From Methylotenera sp. (lineage in GTDB: Bacteria > Pseudomonadota > Gammaproteobacteria > Burkholderiales > Methylophilaceae), in contig NZ_JAURYU010000024.1 in the NCBI RefSeq assembly GCF_030653755.1, positions 1 to 64,000 on the forward strand: a DNA stretch of 64,000 bases. The letters run 5' to 3'. The translations under genes were made by a program, and so were the position numbers. Below are positions 10,690-20,484 of this stretch, one piece after another (the first letter of the stretch is position 1; each line of letters starts with the position of its first letter). The notes under the pieces were generated by a model. The model was not told the DNA's origin, did no database searches, and was given only the letters and a program-made list of their open reading frames with translations.

Positions 10690-11395
10690 CTCTATTAATC
10701 GCTGTTGTTAATTGATGGCTGTTATCCAATGCAATATCATCCGCAGCAACAACATCTTTAGTAACGACAAGCTCACGCAACAAACCTTGTAACATCGTGT
10801 TTTGCATCATTTCCAGCCTAGCTTGCACAGCTGACCATTCAATCCAAGTTTCCCGACCCAAGGATATTTCAAGTGAGCACACACCATGAACACCTGCCCA
10901 CAGGGTTTGTACTATTAACTCAGGATTGCTGAGCTCGTGCCTAAACAAACCTGCGTCAAAAACATCTTGCACAATACTTTTAAGTTGCGCATACGCATCC
11001 TGCTCAGTATTGCCGCGCTGAATCTGTGTTGTTTCTAAATTGCATGGCACGCGCGGCGTCATAAACATCAAACGATAATGGTTGGGATGTTGCAATGCAA
11101 ACATGGCATAAGCATGACCAAATGCACGGATACGCCCGATCAGATCAGGTAACTGCATCACGTCACGCATGCTCGCTGCCAGCTTTAAAAAATCCTGATC
11201 ACACACCGCTTGCAAAAGCGCTTCTTTATCAGAAAAGTGGTGGTATAGCGTGGTGGCTGAATAGTTAATATTTCTAGCAATTTCACGCATAGAAACTGCC
11301 TCTATGCCACGCTCCACAAATAATGTGCGCGCGGCATCTAGTATCTTTGTGCGTAGTGCATCACGCGCTTCTGCTGATTTTATTTTGGGTGGCAT
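10679..11395 (-). CDS. TetR/AcrR-family transcriptional regulator
   Basis: N-terminal HTH ILDAARTLFVERGIEAVSMREIARNINYSATTLYHHFSDKEALL. Confidence 0.92.
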   Translation of the reverse strand: MPPKIKSAEARDALRTKILDAARTLFVERGIEAVSMREIARNINYSATTLYHHFSDKEALLQAVCDQDFLKLAASMRDVMQLPDLIGRIRAFGHAYAMFALQHPNHYRLMFMTPRVPCNLETTQIQRGNTEQDAYAQLKSIVQDVFDAGLFRHELSNPELIVQTLWAGVHGVCSLEISLGRETWIEWSAVQARLEMMQNTMLQGLLRELVVTKDVVAADDIALDNSHQLTTAINRVES

Positions 11396-11406
11396 TTTAA
11401 TTTGAT

Positions 11407-11449
11407 AGCATTAGTTAACGGTGTTAATTTAACACCGTTAACTAATGCT
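11407..11449. promoter_or_regulatory. Perfect 21-bp inverted repeat (1-nt spacer), likely TetR operator
   Basis: agcattagttaacggtgttaa-t-ttaacaccgttaactaatgct, 12 bp upstream of the tetR-like start. Confidence 0.85.
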
Positions 11450-11550
11450 GTAAAGTGAATTATCCATCACCATATCTAGCGATTGGCTTACTTGAAGTTT
11501 AAATAGGAGGTACAGCATAAAACTCAGAATCGAACCCCTAGCTAATGCCG

Positions 11551-11633
11551 TATTGACTCAGCTTATACCATCAAGAACGTTCACTAATTTCAAGCACTAT
11601 TGCTGCCTTACTTTTATTTCCATGCTTGAATGC
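11551..11633 (-). pseudogene. Remnant of an NtrC-type response regulator C-terminal Fis HTH
   Basis: Minus-strand translation AFKHGNKSKAAIVLEISERS*WYKLSQYGIS matches the C-terminus of the regulator at 17177-18565 (AFTHGNKSKAAKVLEISERSLWYKLSQYQMS) with an in-frame TGA. Confidence 0.8.
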
Positions 11634-11692
11634 AGATCTTTTGCGGTTTCTAATGTCAATTAGAAATCAAGCGCTTATTGGCTAAAGCACTT

Positions 11693-14566
11693 TTACTCTA
11701 TAGCAAGCGGCGCAAAACGCGTCATCACAGATGCTCCCAGTAGCGCCTCAAACTCAGCAATCGGAACTGGCTGGCTAAATAAGTAACCTTGGTATGTTGT
11801 GCAACCACAGCTTTGTAACAATTGAAGTTGCTGTTCGGTTTCAACGCCTTCGGCAATCACATTGAGATTTAGCGTTTGGGCCATGGCGATAATCGTGCGC
11901 ACAATGGCTTGGTCACTAATATCGTCAGCAATATCACGCACAAAGGACTGATCAATTTTAAGCTGATAAAGTGGTAATTTTTTTAAATATTGCAACGAAG
12001 AGTAACCAGTACCAAAGTCATCCAGTGAGAAGCGTACGCCGATTTCTTTGAGGACAATCATGGTGGCAATAGTAAGATCGACGTGTTCTAGCAGCATGCT
12101 TTCAGTGAGCTCGAGCTTAAGGCGTGCGGGGTTAGTACTATGTTGCTGTAAGGCGGTTTTTACTTGTGTAATAAAGTCTGGCTGGCGAAATTGTTTTGCG
12201 CTGACGTTCACAGATAAGGTCAGGTGCTCTGTAGATGGGTTACGTTGCCATAAGCCAAGCTGGGCACAGGCGCTGTTGAGCACCCATTCTCCGATGGGGA
12301 GTATGAGCCCTGTTTCTTCGGCGACTGGAATAAAGTGAAACGGTGAGACGATGCCTCGCTCTGGGTGACACCAGCGAATCAAGACCTCTGCACCTAATGC
12401 ATGGCCGCTGTGATTAACTTGTATTTGATAGTAGAGCTGAAACTGTTCACGCTCGAGCGCTTTTCGTAGCTCGCTTTCCAGATTGGCGCGACTGTTGATG
12501 GTTTCTTGCATTTGTGGGTCAAAGAAACGTAGGGTGTTGCGGCCTGCTTTTTTAGCTTGATACATGGCAATATCGGCTTGCTTTAATAGCTCATCGATAC
12601 CAGACTGATGGTTGTTGAATAAAGTTGCGCCGATGCTAGACGTACTATGATGTTCATGCTTGTCGAGCAGATATAGTTGCGATATTGCTACAAGGATTTT
12701 TTCACCGATGGCCTCAGTTTGCGCTGCAGCCTCTAATGCCACCTCACTTAAGTCTTCCAACATCACTACAAATTCATCACCGCCTAAACGCGCAACAGTG
12801 TCGCCTTCACGCACGACGGCAGTTAGACGCTCCGCCACTTGCTGCAGCAACAAATCACCAATTGCGTGCCCCTCTGTGTCATTGAGGGTTTTAAAATGGT
12901 CAAGGTCAATAAACAGCAGCGCGCCTTCTTTCCCACTGCGCGCGCTAAAGGTGAGTGCCTGCGTCAATCTATCCAGCAATAGCCGTCGATTAGGCAAGCC
13001 TGTAAGCAAGTCATAATAAGCGAGATGTTTAATTTCCTCTTCTGCCGCTTTGCTCATGGTAATGTCGGCGAGTGTGCTCACATAATTGATAATCATACCC
13101 GCTTGATTTTTAACGGCACTGATTGAAACATGTACTGGATAAACCTCACCATTCTTGCGCCTACTTTGAATCTCACCTTGCCAGAAGCCTTCCTTCTTGG
13201 CACGGTCCCAAATGGCTGCATAAAAACTTTCATCCGTGTTACCTGCTCTAAACATACTGGCGTGCTGGCCAACAACCTCATTTGCGGTGTATTCAGTCAT
13301 CTTTGTAAAAGATTGATTGACTCTTAAAATCAAGTGATTAGCATCCATCACCATCATACTTTCTTGCGCTTCCATAGCGGTCGCAGCAATTTTATGTTCT
13401 GTTTCAGATTTTTTACGTTCAGTAATGTCAATAAAAGTAGCAATAGCGCCAATGACGATACCGTCGGTAACAATAGGCTGCGCCCAGTATTCCACTGATA
13501 TTGCGTGGCCATTTTTATGCCAAAAGACCTCGTCAGCATTATGCACTTTCTGATTGTACTGATAGGCCGCATACATTTGACATTCAGTCTCTGGATAAGG
13601 GCTACTGTCCGCATGCGAGTGGTGAATGAGCTGATGAATATGCCGGCCAACGACCTCATCCTCGCGTTCAAACCCAAGAATACGTAAGAATGACTTATTT
13701 ACAAAGGTGCATACCCCTTGCGAATCAATGCCATAAGCCCCTTCCGCCATTGAATTTAGCAATAACTGCATTTCTTCCATTGCGCTTTTAATGCGCTGCG
13801 TTCTACTGGCTACTTCATGTTCTAAACGGTTGTTCTGCGCTGAAAGCTCTTGCTCGCGCTTTTCAACTTCATTCAGCATGAGATTAAACTGGTCGGTTAA
13901 GTCGCCTAGCTCGTCATCAGCCAACCGCTCAACGCGTTGTGAATACTGGCGCGTTTTAGCAATGTTTGCCGCACTACTGATTAAGCACTCAATCGGCTGC
14001 ATAATATTTTTAAGCATGCCACGTATTAGTAGCAAACTAAAAAGTAAAGCTAACGCCATGGCAGCAATAGCGGTGGCGATAGAGGCAATCAGCTCTATCC
14101 AAACGGTAACCATATCTGATGTGATTCTGACCTTGCCCAATATTTTTTGATCCAAGGTAACCACATGCTCAATCGTTACCAAAGAATACTCCCCTAGCGT
14201 TGACGCCAGTAGGTTTCTAACCCCACGAGTTACTGGGTTGCGATTATATTCAATATGGTCTTGTCCAAACGTTCTGCTTGCCAGCACCACACCTTGAGAG
14301 GTCGTAATTTCTGCGTAAACAATATCAGCGTTGGGAGCAAGCGCATTCAGCGTTTCGTCTAATACTTTTTTATCACTAAACATTAAGGCGGTTTGGCTAT
14401 TTAATGCCGTAATTTCTGCAAGTACTTTTAATTCTGCGGCTGCTTCGATACGTTCGGCAGCAATTTTATAAACCGCACTAATCATAAATGCAACAATGAG
14501 CGCCACCGTTACTGCCGCCATGGCTAAGTACCTTATTTCCCCTCGGATGGTTTTTTGCTGTGCCAT
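11693..14566 (-). CDS. HAMP/PAS/GGDEF/EAL membrane c-di-GMP signalling protein
   Basis: N-terminal TM plus sensor, PAS repeats, REGDTVARLGGDEF (GGDEF with I-site-like RxxD), GAEVLIRW (EVL variant of EAL), DDFGTGYSSL. Confidence 0.92.
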   Translation of the reverse strand: MAQQKTIRGEIRYLAMAAVTVALIVAFMISAVYKIAAERIEAAAELKVLAEITALNSQTALMFSDKKVLDETLNALAPNADIVYAEITTSQGVVLASRTFGQDHIEYNRNPVTRGVRNLLASTLGEYSLVTIEHVVTLDQKILGKVRITSDMVTVWIELIASIATAIAAMALALLFSLLLIRGMLKNIMQPIECLISSAANIAKTRQYSQRVERLADDELGDLTDQFNLMLNEVEKREQELSAQNNRLEHEVASRTQRIKSAMEEMQLLLNSMAEGAYGIDSQGVCTFVNKSFLRILGFEREDEVVGRHIHQLIHHSHADSSPYPETECQMYAAYQYNQKVHNADEVFWHKNGHAISVEYWAQPIVTDGIVIGAIATFIDITERKKSETEHKIAATAMEAQESMMVMDANHLILRVNQSFTKMTEYTANEVVGQHASMFRAGNTDESFYAAIWDRAKKEGFWQGEIQSRRKNGEVYPVHVSISAVKNQAGMIINYVSTLADITMSKAAEEEIKHLAYYDLLTGLPNRRLLLDRLTQALTFSARSGKEGALLFIDLDHFKTLNDTEGHAIGDLLLQQVAERLTAVVREGDTVARLGGDEFVVMLEDLSEVALEAAAQTEAIGEKILVAISQLYLLDKHEHHSTSSIGATLFNNHQSGIDELLKQADIAMYQAKKAGRNTLRFFDPQMQETINSRANLESELRKALEREQFQLYYQIQVNHSGHALGAEVLIRWCHPERGIVSPFHFIPVAEETGLILPIGEWVLNSACAQLGLWQRNPSTEHLTLSVNVSAKQFRQPDFITQVKTALQQHSTNPARLKLELTESMLLEHVDLTIATMIVLKEIGVRFSLDDFGTGYSSLQYLKKLPLYQLKIDQSFVRDIADDISDQAIVRTIIAMAQTLNLNVIAEGVETEQQLQLLQSCGCTTYQGYLFSQPVPIAEFEALLGASVMTRFAPLAIE

Positions 14567-14570
14567 AACG

Positions 14571-15128
14571 TTATTGCAACACCTTGCGTGCAACCCGCAG
14601 TAATTTTGAACTCATGGATAACTGCGCATTACTTATCTGCGTATAGTTGACATCAAAAACCAGCCTTTTATTCTCTAAAAATACGCCTATCATGGCGCCA
14701 GCATTAAACAAATCGAGGTTGTCTGTCACCGTCAACACTGGAGTTTTCTCTAATTTCTTGAGCATCGCGGTAGGATTATCAAGTGTTGAAACATCGATGA
14801 AAAGTATTTGGCAATCTTGCACGTTATTCATGTTGGCTAAATACGACAATGTAATTCGTATATTACTGCTTGAATTTCTGGTTAACTGTTGCAACGCGCC
14901 ACCAAAGCTATCATCCCCTAATACGCAAATTTTGACTGATTTATAAGCCTCTAACTTTTTGTTACTTTCGTAATCCAACCCAGCAGGCCAGCTAGTTAAT
15001 AGAGCAAAGTTATACAAATATGCCGCCTTCATTTGGTACTCAGGCACTGGCTCTGCATATGCCGATGGCGATAAAAGCAAAAACATTACCATCAGTGCAC
15101 TACTTAAAAATAAGCGAGAATGTTTCAT
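14571..15128 (-). CDS. YfiR-family (DUF4154) periplasmic protein
   Basis: Signal peptide, YQMKAAYLYNFALLTSWP and NAGAMIGVFLENKRLVFDVN(Y) typical of YfiR; ATGA overlap with the upstream gene. Confidence 0.85.
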   Translation of the reverse strand: MKHSRLFLSSALMVMFLLLSPSAYAEPVPEYQMKAAYLYNFALLTSWPAGLDYESNKKLEAYKSVKICVLGDDSFGGALQQLTRNSSSNIRITLSYLANMNNVQDCQILFIDVSTLDNPTAMLKKLEKTPVLTVTDNLDLFNAGAMIGVFLENKRLVFDVNYTQISNAQLSMSSKLLRVARKVLQ

Positions 15129-17086
15129 TTGAAATCGTATATCATTCTTAGCCAATAACTGCGACCATTTTGAGTAATAACCACCTGCTTGTCATTGCTA
15201 CTAGGCGCAACATGGTCATAATCACGATCAAATAAATTACGAATGCCGAGCGACACACCAAGGTTAGGCAGCAGCTTGTCGTTAGAGATTGTCAGATTAG
15301 CCAAACTGTAACCGCTAGCGCTTGTATTACGCTCAGTTTTACGGTCACTGTAGGCCTGCATTTCAAAAGCAGCACGCCAAGCGCGATGCAAAAATGGTAC
15401 CGAAATGTTCATTTTACCAATCCGGCGCGGCGAGTTTACCTGCCAATCCCCATTGCCATCCTCCGCATTCTGAGTGGCAGCACTGGTGCGTAGACGCACA
15501 TTATTATCCCAATGTTTTTCAAATTCCAGCTCGACGCCATCAGTACCGCCGCCGCGGATGTTATTGAATTGATTGTTAACGCTACGAATATAATCATGGG
15601 TTTGGTAGTGATAAACAGAGCCCAGCAACCGTGTATCTTTATCGAAGCGATGTTCTATCACTAATTCAGTAGCATCTATTTGCTCAGGCTTGAGCCCTGG
15701 ATTCGATTGCAAAGTACCATCGGTGTAATACTTCTCAAAAGGGTTTGCCCGCCTAAATGCCGTACTCCAAGATAGCTTTAAGGTCGTAGTATCCAATGGC
15801 TTGTAAATCAAAGCCACGCGTGGGCTTAATTTTTCTGTGGAATTGTTAGACTTATCTTCACTCGTATCAAAACGCGCGCCTAGGTTAGCCATCCAACGTG
15901 AGTTAATGGTGATTTCATCCTGTGCGTACACACTGAATGTTTTTTCATACGTATCTAAAAAGCTTACTGGGGTTGATATTTGTTGCTTAAAATCATTTCT
16001 AAACTCAGCACCCAATAAAATACGCTGATTTTGAAACCAAGTGCCTACAAACTGAGCATTGACTCCCCACCACTGCCCGACCGACTTCTCGTTCCAAGGC
16101 GTACCATAAGTAGCAAGACCACGATATTCATAGTCACCATAATAAGTACGCAAGGACATTTGCAGGGCGTTTGTTAACTGCCTTTCATGCCTCACGCTCG
16201 CTTGTAGTGATGTGTCTTCATAATGATATGGTGCATTAAAATCTGCACCATAAGGCGCTGTCGGAATATCTTTTTTACGCGTTGAATAAGCCACTTCAGC
16301 AAACCAGCTATCCAATTCTAGTTTGCCAAAAAAACGTCGGCTTTGCTGCTCATCTAAGTTACGCGAGGTTCCGCCACTAAATGCACCGTGTGCAGGAAAA
16401 TAAATATTTTGCCCGTCACTATTAAAACCCGAAGCTGATAGCAGCACTTCAGCGCCATTATCCAACCGCTTACCATAATTAATTTTCGCATCCCGACCGC
16501 CATAGCTCGACACCTCGCCCACAACTTGCAAACCGTTGATGTCATGCCCTTGCTTGGTGATGATATTAATAATGCCGAAAAACGCATTGTTTCCATAGCT
16601 TGTTGAGCCTGGTCCTGAAACGTACTCCACCCGCTCAATCAACATTGGGTCAATAATGCCGGTATAGGCTAATCCTGCACTGTTATAGATATTATTGTTA
16701 ACCTGATTACCATCTAATAACAGCATAATGCGCCCGGTAAAGTCTCCGGGACGGCCTAAGCCACGACCACCTAAAAATGAATAAGCATGGTCATTGGTAA
16801 TATAAAGCCCGCGCATGCTCTCTAATATTTCAGCGAGCGTGCGGTAGCCGTAAGCTTTAATGTCTTCTGCCGTTACAATACTGACTGCAGAAGGTGCAGC
16901 ACTCATTTGACTGGCAATTTTAGAGGCGCTTAGCACATCCATGGTGACTAATTGCTCTATTGGAATTTGCGTGAGGTCAGCCTGATTAAGGGTATCAGAA
17001 CTTTCAGCTAACGATGGAAACGATTGAGCAGTGCCCACCAGCACTAACAGACCACAATAGAAAGAACTGTTAAATCGCAATTTCAA
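15125..17086 (-). CDS. TonB-dependent receptor
   Basis: Plug domain (MLLLDGNQVNNNIYNSAG, IERVEYVSGPGSTSYGNNAFFGIINIITK) and C-terminal beta-barrel NLFDRDYDHVAPSS. Confidence 0.92.
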   Translation of the reverse strand: MKLRFNSSFYCGLLVLVGTAQSFPSLAESSDTLNQADLTQIPIEQLVTMDVLSASKIASQMSAAPSAVSIVTAEDIKAYGYRTLAEILESMRGLYITNDHAYSFLGGRGLGRPGDFTGRIMLLLDGNQVNNNIYNSAGLAYTGIIDPMLIERVEYVSGPGSTSYGNNAFFGIINIITKQGHDINGLQVVGEVSSYGGRDAKINYGKRLDNGAEVLLSASGFNSDGQNIYFPAHGAFSGGTSRNLDEQQSRRFFGKLELDSWFAEVAYSTRKKDIPTAPYGADFNAPYHYEDTSLQASVRHERQLTNALQMSLRTYYGDYEYRGLATYGTPWNEKSVGQWWGVNAQFVGTWFQNQRILLGAEFRNDFKQQISTPVSFLDTYEKTFSVYAQDEITINSRWMANLGARFDTSEDKSNNSTEKLSPRVALIYKPLDTTTLKLSWSTAFRRANPFEKYYTDGTLQSNPGLKPEQIDATELVIEHRFDKDTRLLGSVYHYQTHDYIRSVNNQFNNIRGGGTDGVELEFEKHWDNNVRLRTSAATQNAEDGNGDWQVNSPRRIGKMNISVPFLHRAWRAAFEMQAYSDRKTERNTSASGYSLANLTISNDKLLPNLGVSLGIRNLFDRDYDHVAPSSNDKQVVITQNGRSYWLRMIYDFK

Positions 17087-17176
17087 TACCCTTAAACTGG
17101 ATTTTCATGGTTACGCCCCAATTATTACACAATAATGACTTACTCAAGATATGCAAATACTTACCATTCAATCAAG

Positions 17177-18565
17177 TCAACTCATTTGATATTGACTCAG
17201 CTTATACCATAAGGAACGTTCACTAATTTCAAGCACTTTTGCTGCCTTACTTTTATTGCCATGCGTAAATGCTAATGCTTTAATAATTAACTGCCGCTCT
17301 AACGCCTCCACCGAACTAGGTAAAGAGAGTGGGTTCGCTGTAGCCTCATCATCAGAAGGCTTAGTAGGAGTTGGTACGTGAGTGAGCGAATTGCTTGCCA
17401 TTAACTCAACCGAGTGGCTTAACATTTCTGCGGGTAAATGCTCTGGCTGAATTATTTGATTACCACTGATAATGGCGGCGCGTTCTAGTACATTCTCTAG
17501 TTCGCGTACATTGCCTGGCCAATCATACTGCATGAGTATCTGAATCGCCTGATCGGATATCGCCACGCGACGTTTGGCTAAGAAATATTCAGCCAGCGCT
17601 TCAATGTCAGATTTACGTGCTTTCAGTGCGGGTAAATCAATACGAAACACGTTCAAGCGGTAGTATAAGTCCTCGCGCAATTTGCCTTCTTTAATCGCCG
17701 CTGTCGGGTTACGATTGGTCGCCGCGATTACCCGAATATCCACAGAAATTGGACGATTACCGCCCAAGCGCTCAATCACGTTTTCTTGTAAAGCCCGTAG
17801 CAACTTAGCCTGTAGCTGCATCGGCATTTCAGTGACTTCATCCAAAAACAAAGTACCGCCATCTGCCAGCTCAAACTTACCAATACGTTCTTTAACCGCG
17901 CCAGTAAATGCGCCCTTTTCATGCCCAAATAACTCAGATTCCAGCATTTCATGGGGTATCGCGGCGCAATTCACCGCGACAAACAATGCATGGTTACGCG
18001 GGGAGGCTGCATGAATCGCACGCGCAACCACTTCCTTACCTGTACCAGTTTCACCCGCTAGCAATACGGTTGCCTTTTCTGGCGCGACTTGTCGAATAGA
18101 GGCTGCTAATTGTTGCATCACTGGGCTATTGCCAATCAGGCCTGTATTAGCTGATTTTTCCTCACGTAGGAATTTGTTTTCAACCACCAATCGAGAAAAA
18201 GACAGGGCACGCTTAATAGCGAGCTCCAGCTCTTCTAAATCAAACGGACGCAATATGTAATCTGATGCGCCATTTTTCATTGCTTCAATCGCTGATTTAA
18301 TCTCACCCTGTGCAGTGACAATAATCACGGGGAGCTCAGCATCTGTTTTACGGATTTCTTTTAACAGTTGCAGGCCATCCATACGTGGCATGTGTAAATC
18401 GGTCACCACACAATCTACTTTTTGCCCATTTATGACTTCTAAAGCCTCTCGGCCATCTCTCGCTGTTAATGCTTGATAGCCTGCTTGACGCAGGCTAATC
18501 TCCAGCAAACGCAGCATGCTAGGCTCGTCATCTACCGCTAATATATATTTAATACTGTCTGACAT
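17177..18565 (-). CDS. Sigma-54-dependent response regulator (NtrC family)
   Basis: Receiver domain, GETGTGKEVVARAIH, ELFGHEKGAFTGA, C-terminal Fis-type HTH. Confidence 0.95.
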   Translation of the reverse strand: MSDSIKYILAVDDEPSMLRLLEISLRQAGYQALTARDGREALEVINGQKVDCVVTDLHMPRMDGLQLLKEIRKTDAELPVIIVTAQGEIKSAIEAMKNGASDYILRPFDLEELELAIKRALSFSRLVVENKFLREEKSANTGLIGNSPVMQQLAASIRQVAPEKATVLLAGETGTGKEVVARAIHAASPRNHALFVAVNCAAIPHEMLESELFGHEKGAFTGAVKERIGKFELADGGTLFLDEVTEMPMQLQAKLLRALQENVIERLGGNRPISVDIRVIAATNRNPTAAIKEGKLREDLYYRLNVFRIDLPALKARKSDIEALAEYFLAKRRVAISDQAIQILMQYDWPGNVRELENVLERAAIISGNQIIQPEHLPAEMLSHSVELMASNSLTHVPTPTKPSDDEATANPLSLPSSVEALERQLIIKALAFTHGNKSKAAKVLEISERSLWYKLSQYQMS

Positions 18566-18580
18566 ACATCTCGCTTTTTA

Positions 18581-20335
18581 TTATTCGGCATCGCCAAGTA
18601 GCTGCCGCTTTGGTAATTGCACTCTAAAATCTGCGCCAGTGAACTCTGCATTAGTGTTGGCAAGTGTGCTTTTCTCTACTGTAAGCGATCCAAAGTGAGC
18701 AGTCACTATCTGTTTAGATACTGCCAAACCTAGACCAATACCGCCTGGGCGCTGAGTAAAGAAAGGGTCAAATATTTGTTCTTTTTGCGCTTCTGTTACG
18801 CCAGCACCATCATCGGCAACACTAATAATGACATAATCTTCTGCTTCTAGAACAGATACAAGGACCTTACCGCCTGTTGGCAACACCTGAATCGCGTTCA
18901 ATAACAAATTGAGTAACACCTGCGTGATTTGCTCTGCGTCACACTCCACCATCATTTGACTCGCGACTGCATTCACCGCATGGTTTTGAACCACCATTGC
19001 TAGATTAACATCCTTTTTATTGGCCTGCATACGCAGCATGGCCACCGCATGTTCAACCAAGGGCACCAAATCATGCAAGGCGAACTCTGGCTGGCGCGGT
19101 CGTGCGGAATCGACCAACGTAGAAACCAGTTTATTTAACCGTTCTGTTTCCATGTTAATAAAAGCCACCACTTCTTGGCCTTCAACACTCAAGCCTTTTT
19201 CACGCGATAAAACCTGTGCAGATGAGCGCAAAATACCTAAAGGCGTTCTAATCTCATGGCTCATAGCGGCGGCCATCTCCCCTGCCACCGCAAGCTTGGC
19301 TGCACGGGTCAAGTTCTCTTTAGATAGCGTTAAATCATCCATCATTTTGCCAAATGCATTCGACAACGCTCGCACCTCGGTAGGCCCTTCTACAGTGGGC
19401 AATGCGCCTTGCGACGAGCGCATAAATCGATTGGCATAATCAGTCAGCCTTGCTAATGGCTTGGTAATGCGGCCTGACAACGGTGCAGCAAACGCAGCGG
19501 CAAGTAGCCCAGTGATCGTCAGCAATAATATAAACATATAACCCATGCGGTGTACTGGCGCCATCACAACCGAGCGATATTGTGCAATTGAAACAACCCA
19601 ATTAAAAATCGGCGGCTCTGCTGAAGGCTGAATCACAGAATCCACTGAGATATCATGCGCGGCAATTATCTTTTTCCAATGCTGGGTCTCTGCCAACATA
19701 CGCGCCTGTGGGTCTTGCTCATCTACATTAATCAAAGCGGCTGCACTACCCTGATTTTCTGTACTATCCAGAATCTTAGTAATGGCGCGCCAATCAAAAA
19801 TCACCCATAAGGAACCTACTTTTTGCTGATTCACATCTAAAATATCGCTAGCAATAGGTAGCTGATGTTCGGCAAGTTGGTACAAACGTACCGTGCGATT
19901 TGCAAATGGAATCTGTAACCATTGCGACAAAGCCTTGGCGGGTTTTCCTATGTCTGCTGGCTGGCTAGAAGCAACCACGACATTTTGATTATTCACAACA
20001 TAAATGGATTGATAAACACCGCGATAGCTCACTTTGAGCTCGTTAAGAAATTTAGATAAGCGCTTGTCAAAGTCACCTATCACCACTTCGTCCATCACCT
20101 CTAAACGGCTCCAGGAAACGATATTTTGCAGACGCTCGAACATCATATTGTCCACCTGATGTGACGCAGCATTAGCGCGCGTCTGCATATCGCGCACGAT
20201 CTCTTCTCTCAATACAGTACGTGCCTCATAAAATGTCAGCAGCGTCATCATCAGCATTGGCAATAGTGAGATGAGTAAGAAGCCAATTAATAGCAACTTT
20301 TTAACCGACATTAACTTTACAGAGGACTGATTCAA
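18581..20335 (-). CDS. Sensor histidine kinase with extracytoplasmic sensor and HAMP
   Basis: MSHEIRTPLGILRSSAQVL H-box, N/G boxes LLNLLLNAIQVLP, DDGAGV, GGIGLGLAVSKQIV. Confidence 0.93.
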   Translation of the reverse strand: MNQSSVKLMSVKKLLLIGFLLISLLPMLMMTLLTFYEARTVLREEIVRDMQTRANAASHQVDNMMFERLQNIVSWSRLEVMDEVVIGDFDKRLSKFLNELKVSYRGVYQSIYVVNNQNVVVASSQPADIGKPAKALSQWLQIPFANRTVRLYQLAEHQLPIASDILDVNQQKVGSLWVIFDWRAITKILDSTENQGSAAALINVDEQDPQARMLAETQHWKKIIAAHDISVDSVIQPSAEPPIFNWVVSIAQYRSVVMAPVHRMGYMFILLLTITGLLAAAFAAPLSGRITKPLARLTDYANRFMRSSQGALPTVEGPTEVRALSNAFGKMMDDLTLSKENLTRAAKLAVAGEMAAAMSHEIRTPLGILRSSAQVLSREKGLSVEGQEVVAFINMETERLNKLVSTLVDSARPRQPEFALHDLVPLVEHAVAMLRMQANKKDVNLAMVVQNHAVNAVASQMMVECDAEQITQVLLNLLLNAIQVLPTGGKVLVSVLEAEDYVIISVADDGAGVTEAQKEQIFDPFFTQRPGGIGLGLAVSKQIVTAHFGSLTVEKSTLANTNAEFTGADFRVQLPKRQLLGDAE

Positions 20336-20484
20336 CGTACTGTGCCTGTCGTTACAACCATGTAATTCATCAAAGACTCTTTCATTTGTTTGACCTAGCT
20401 CAGCGTATTGCAGGCGTTATCGAATATAATCCGCGTATGCAATTAATTTCAAAAATTATCGCAGATTTTAAGCTTGGAGCATCC

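Noticed and set aside
15149-15160. Third copy of the gcttattggctaa motif (reverse orientation) near the YfiR/TonB junction
   Set aside because: Only about 12 nt match and inside coding sequence; plausible by chance.
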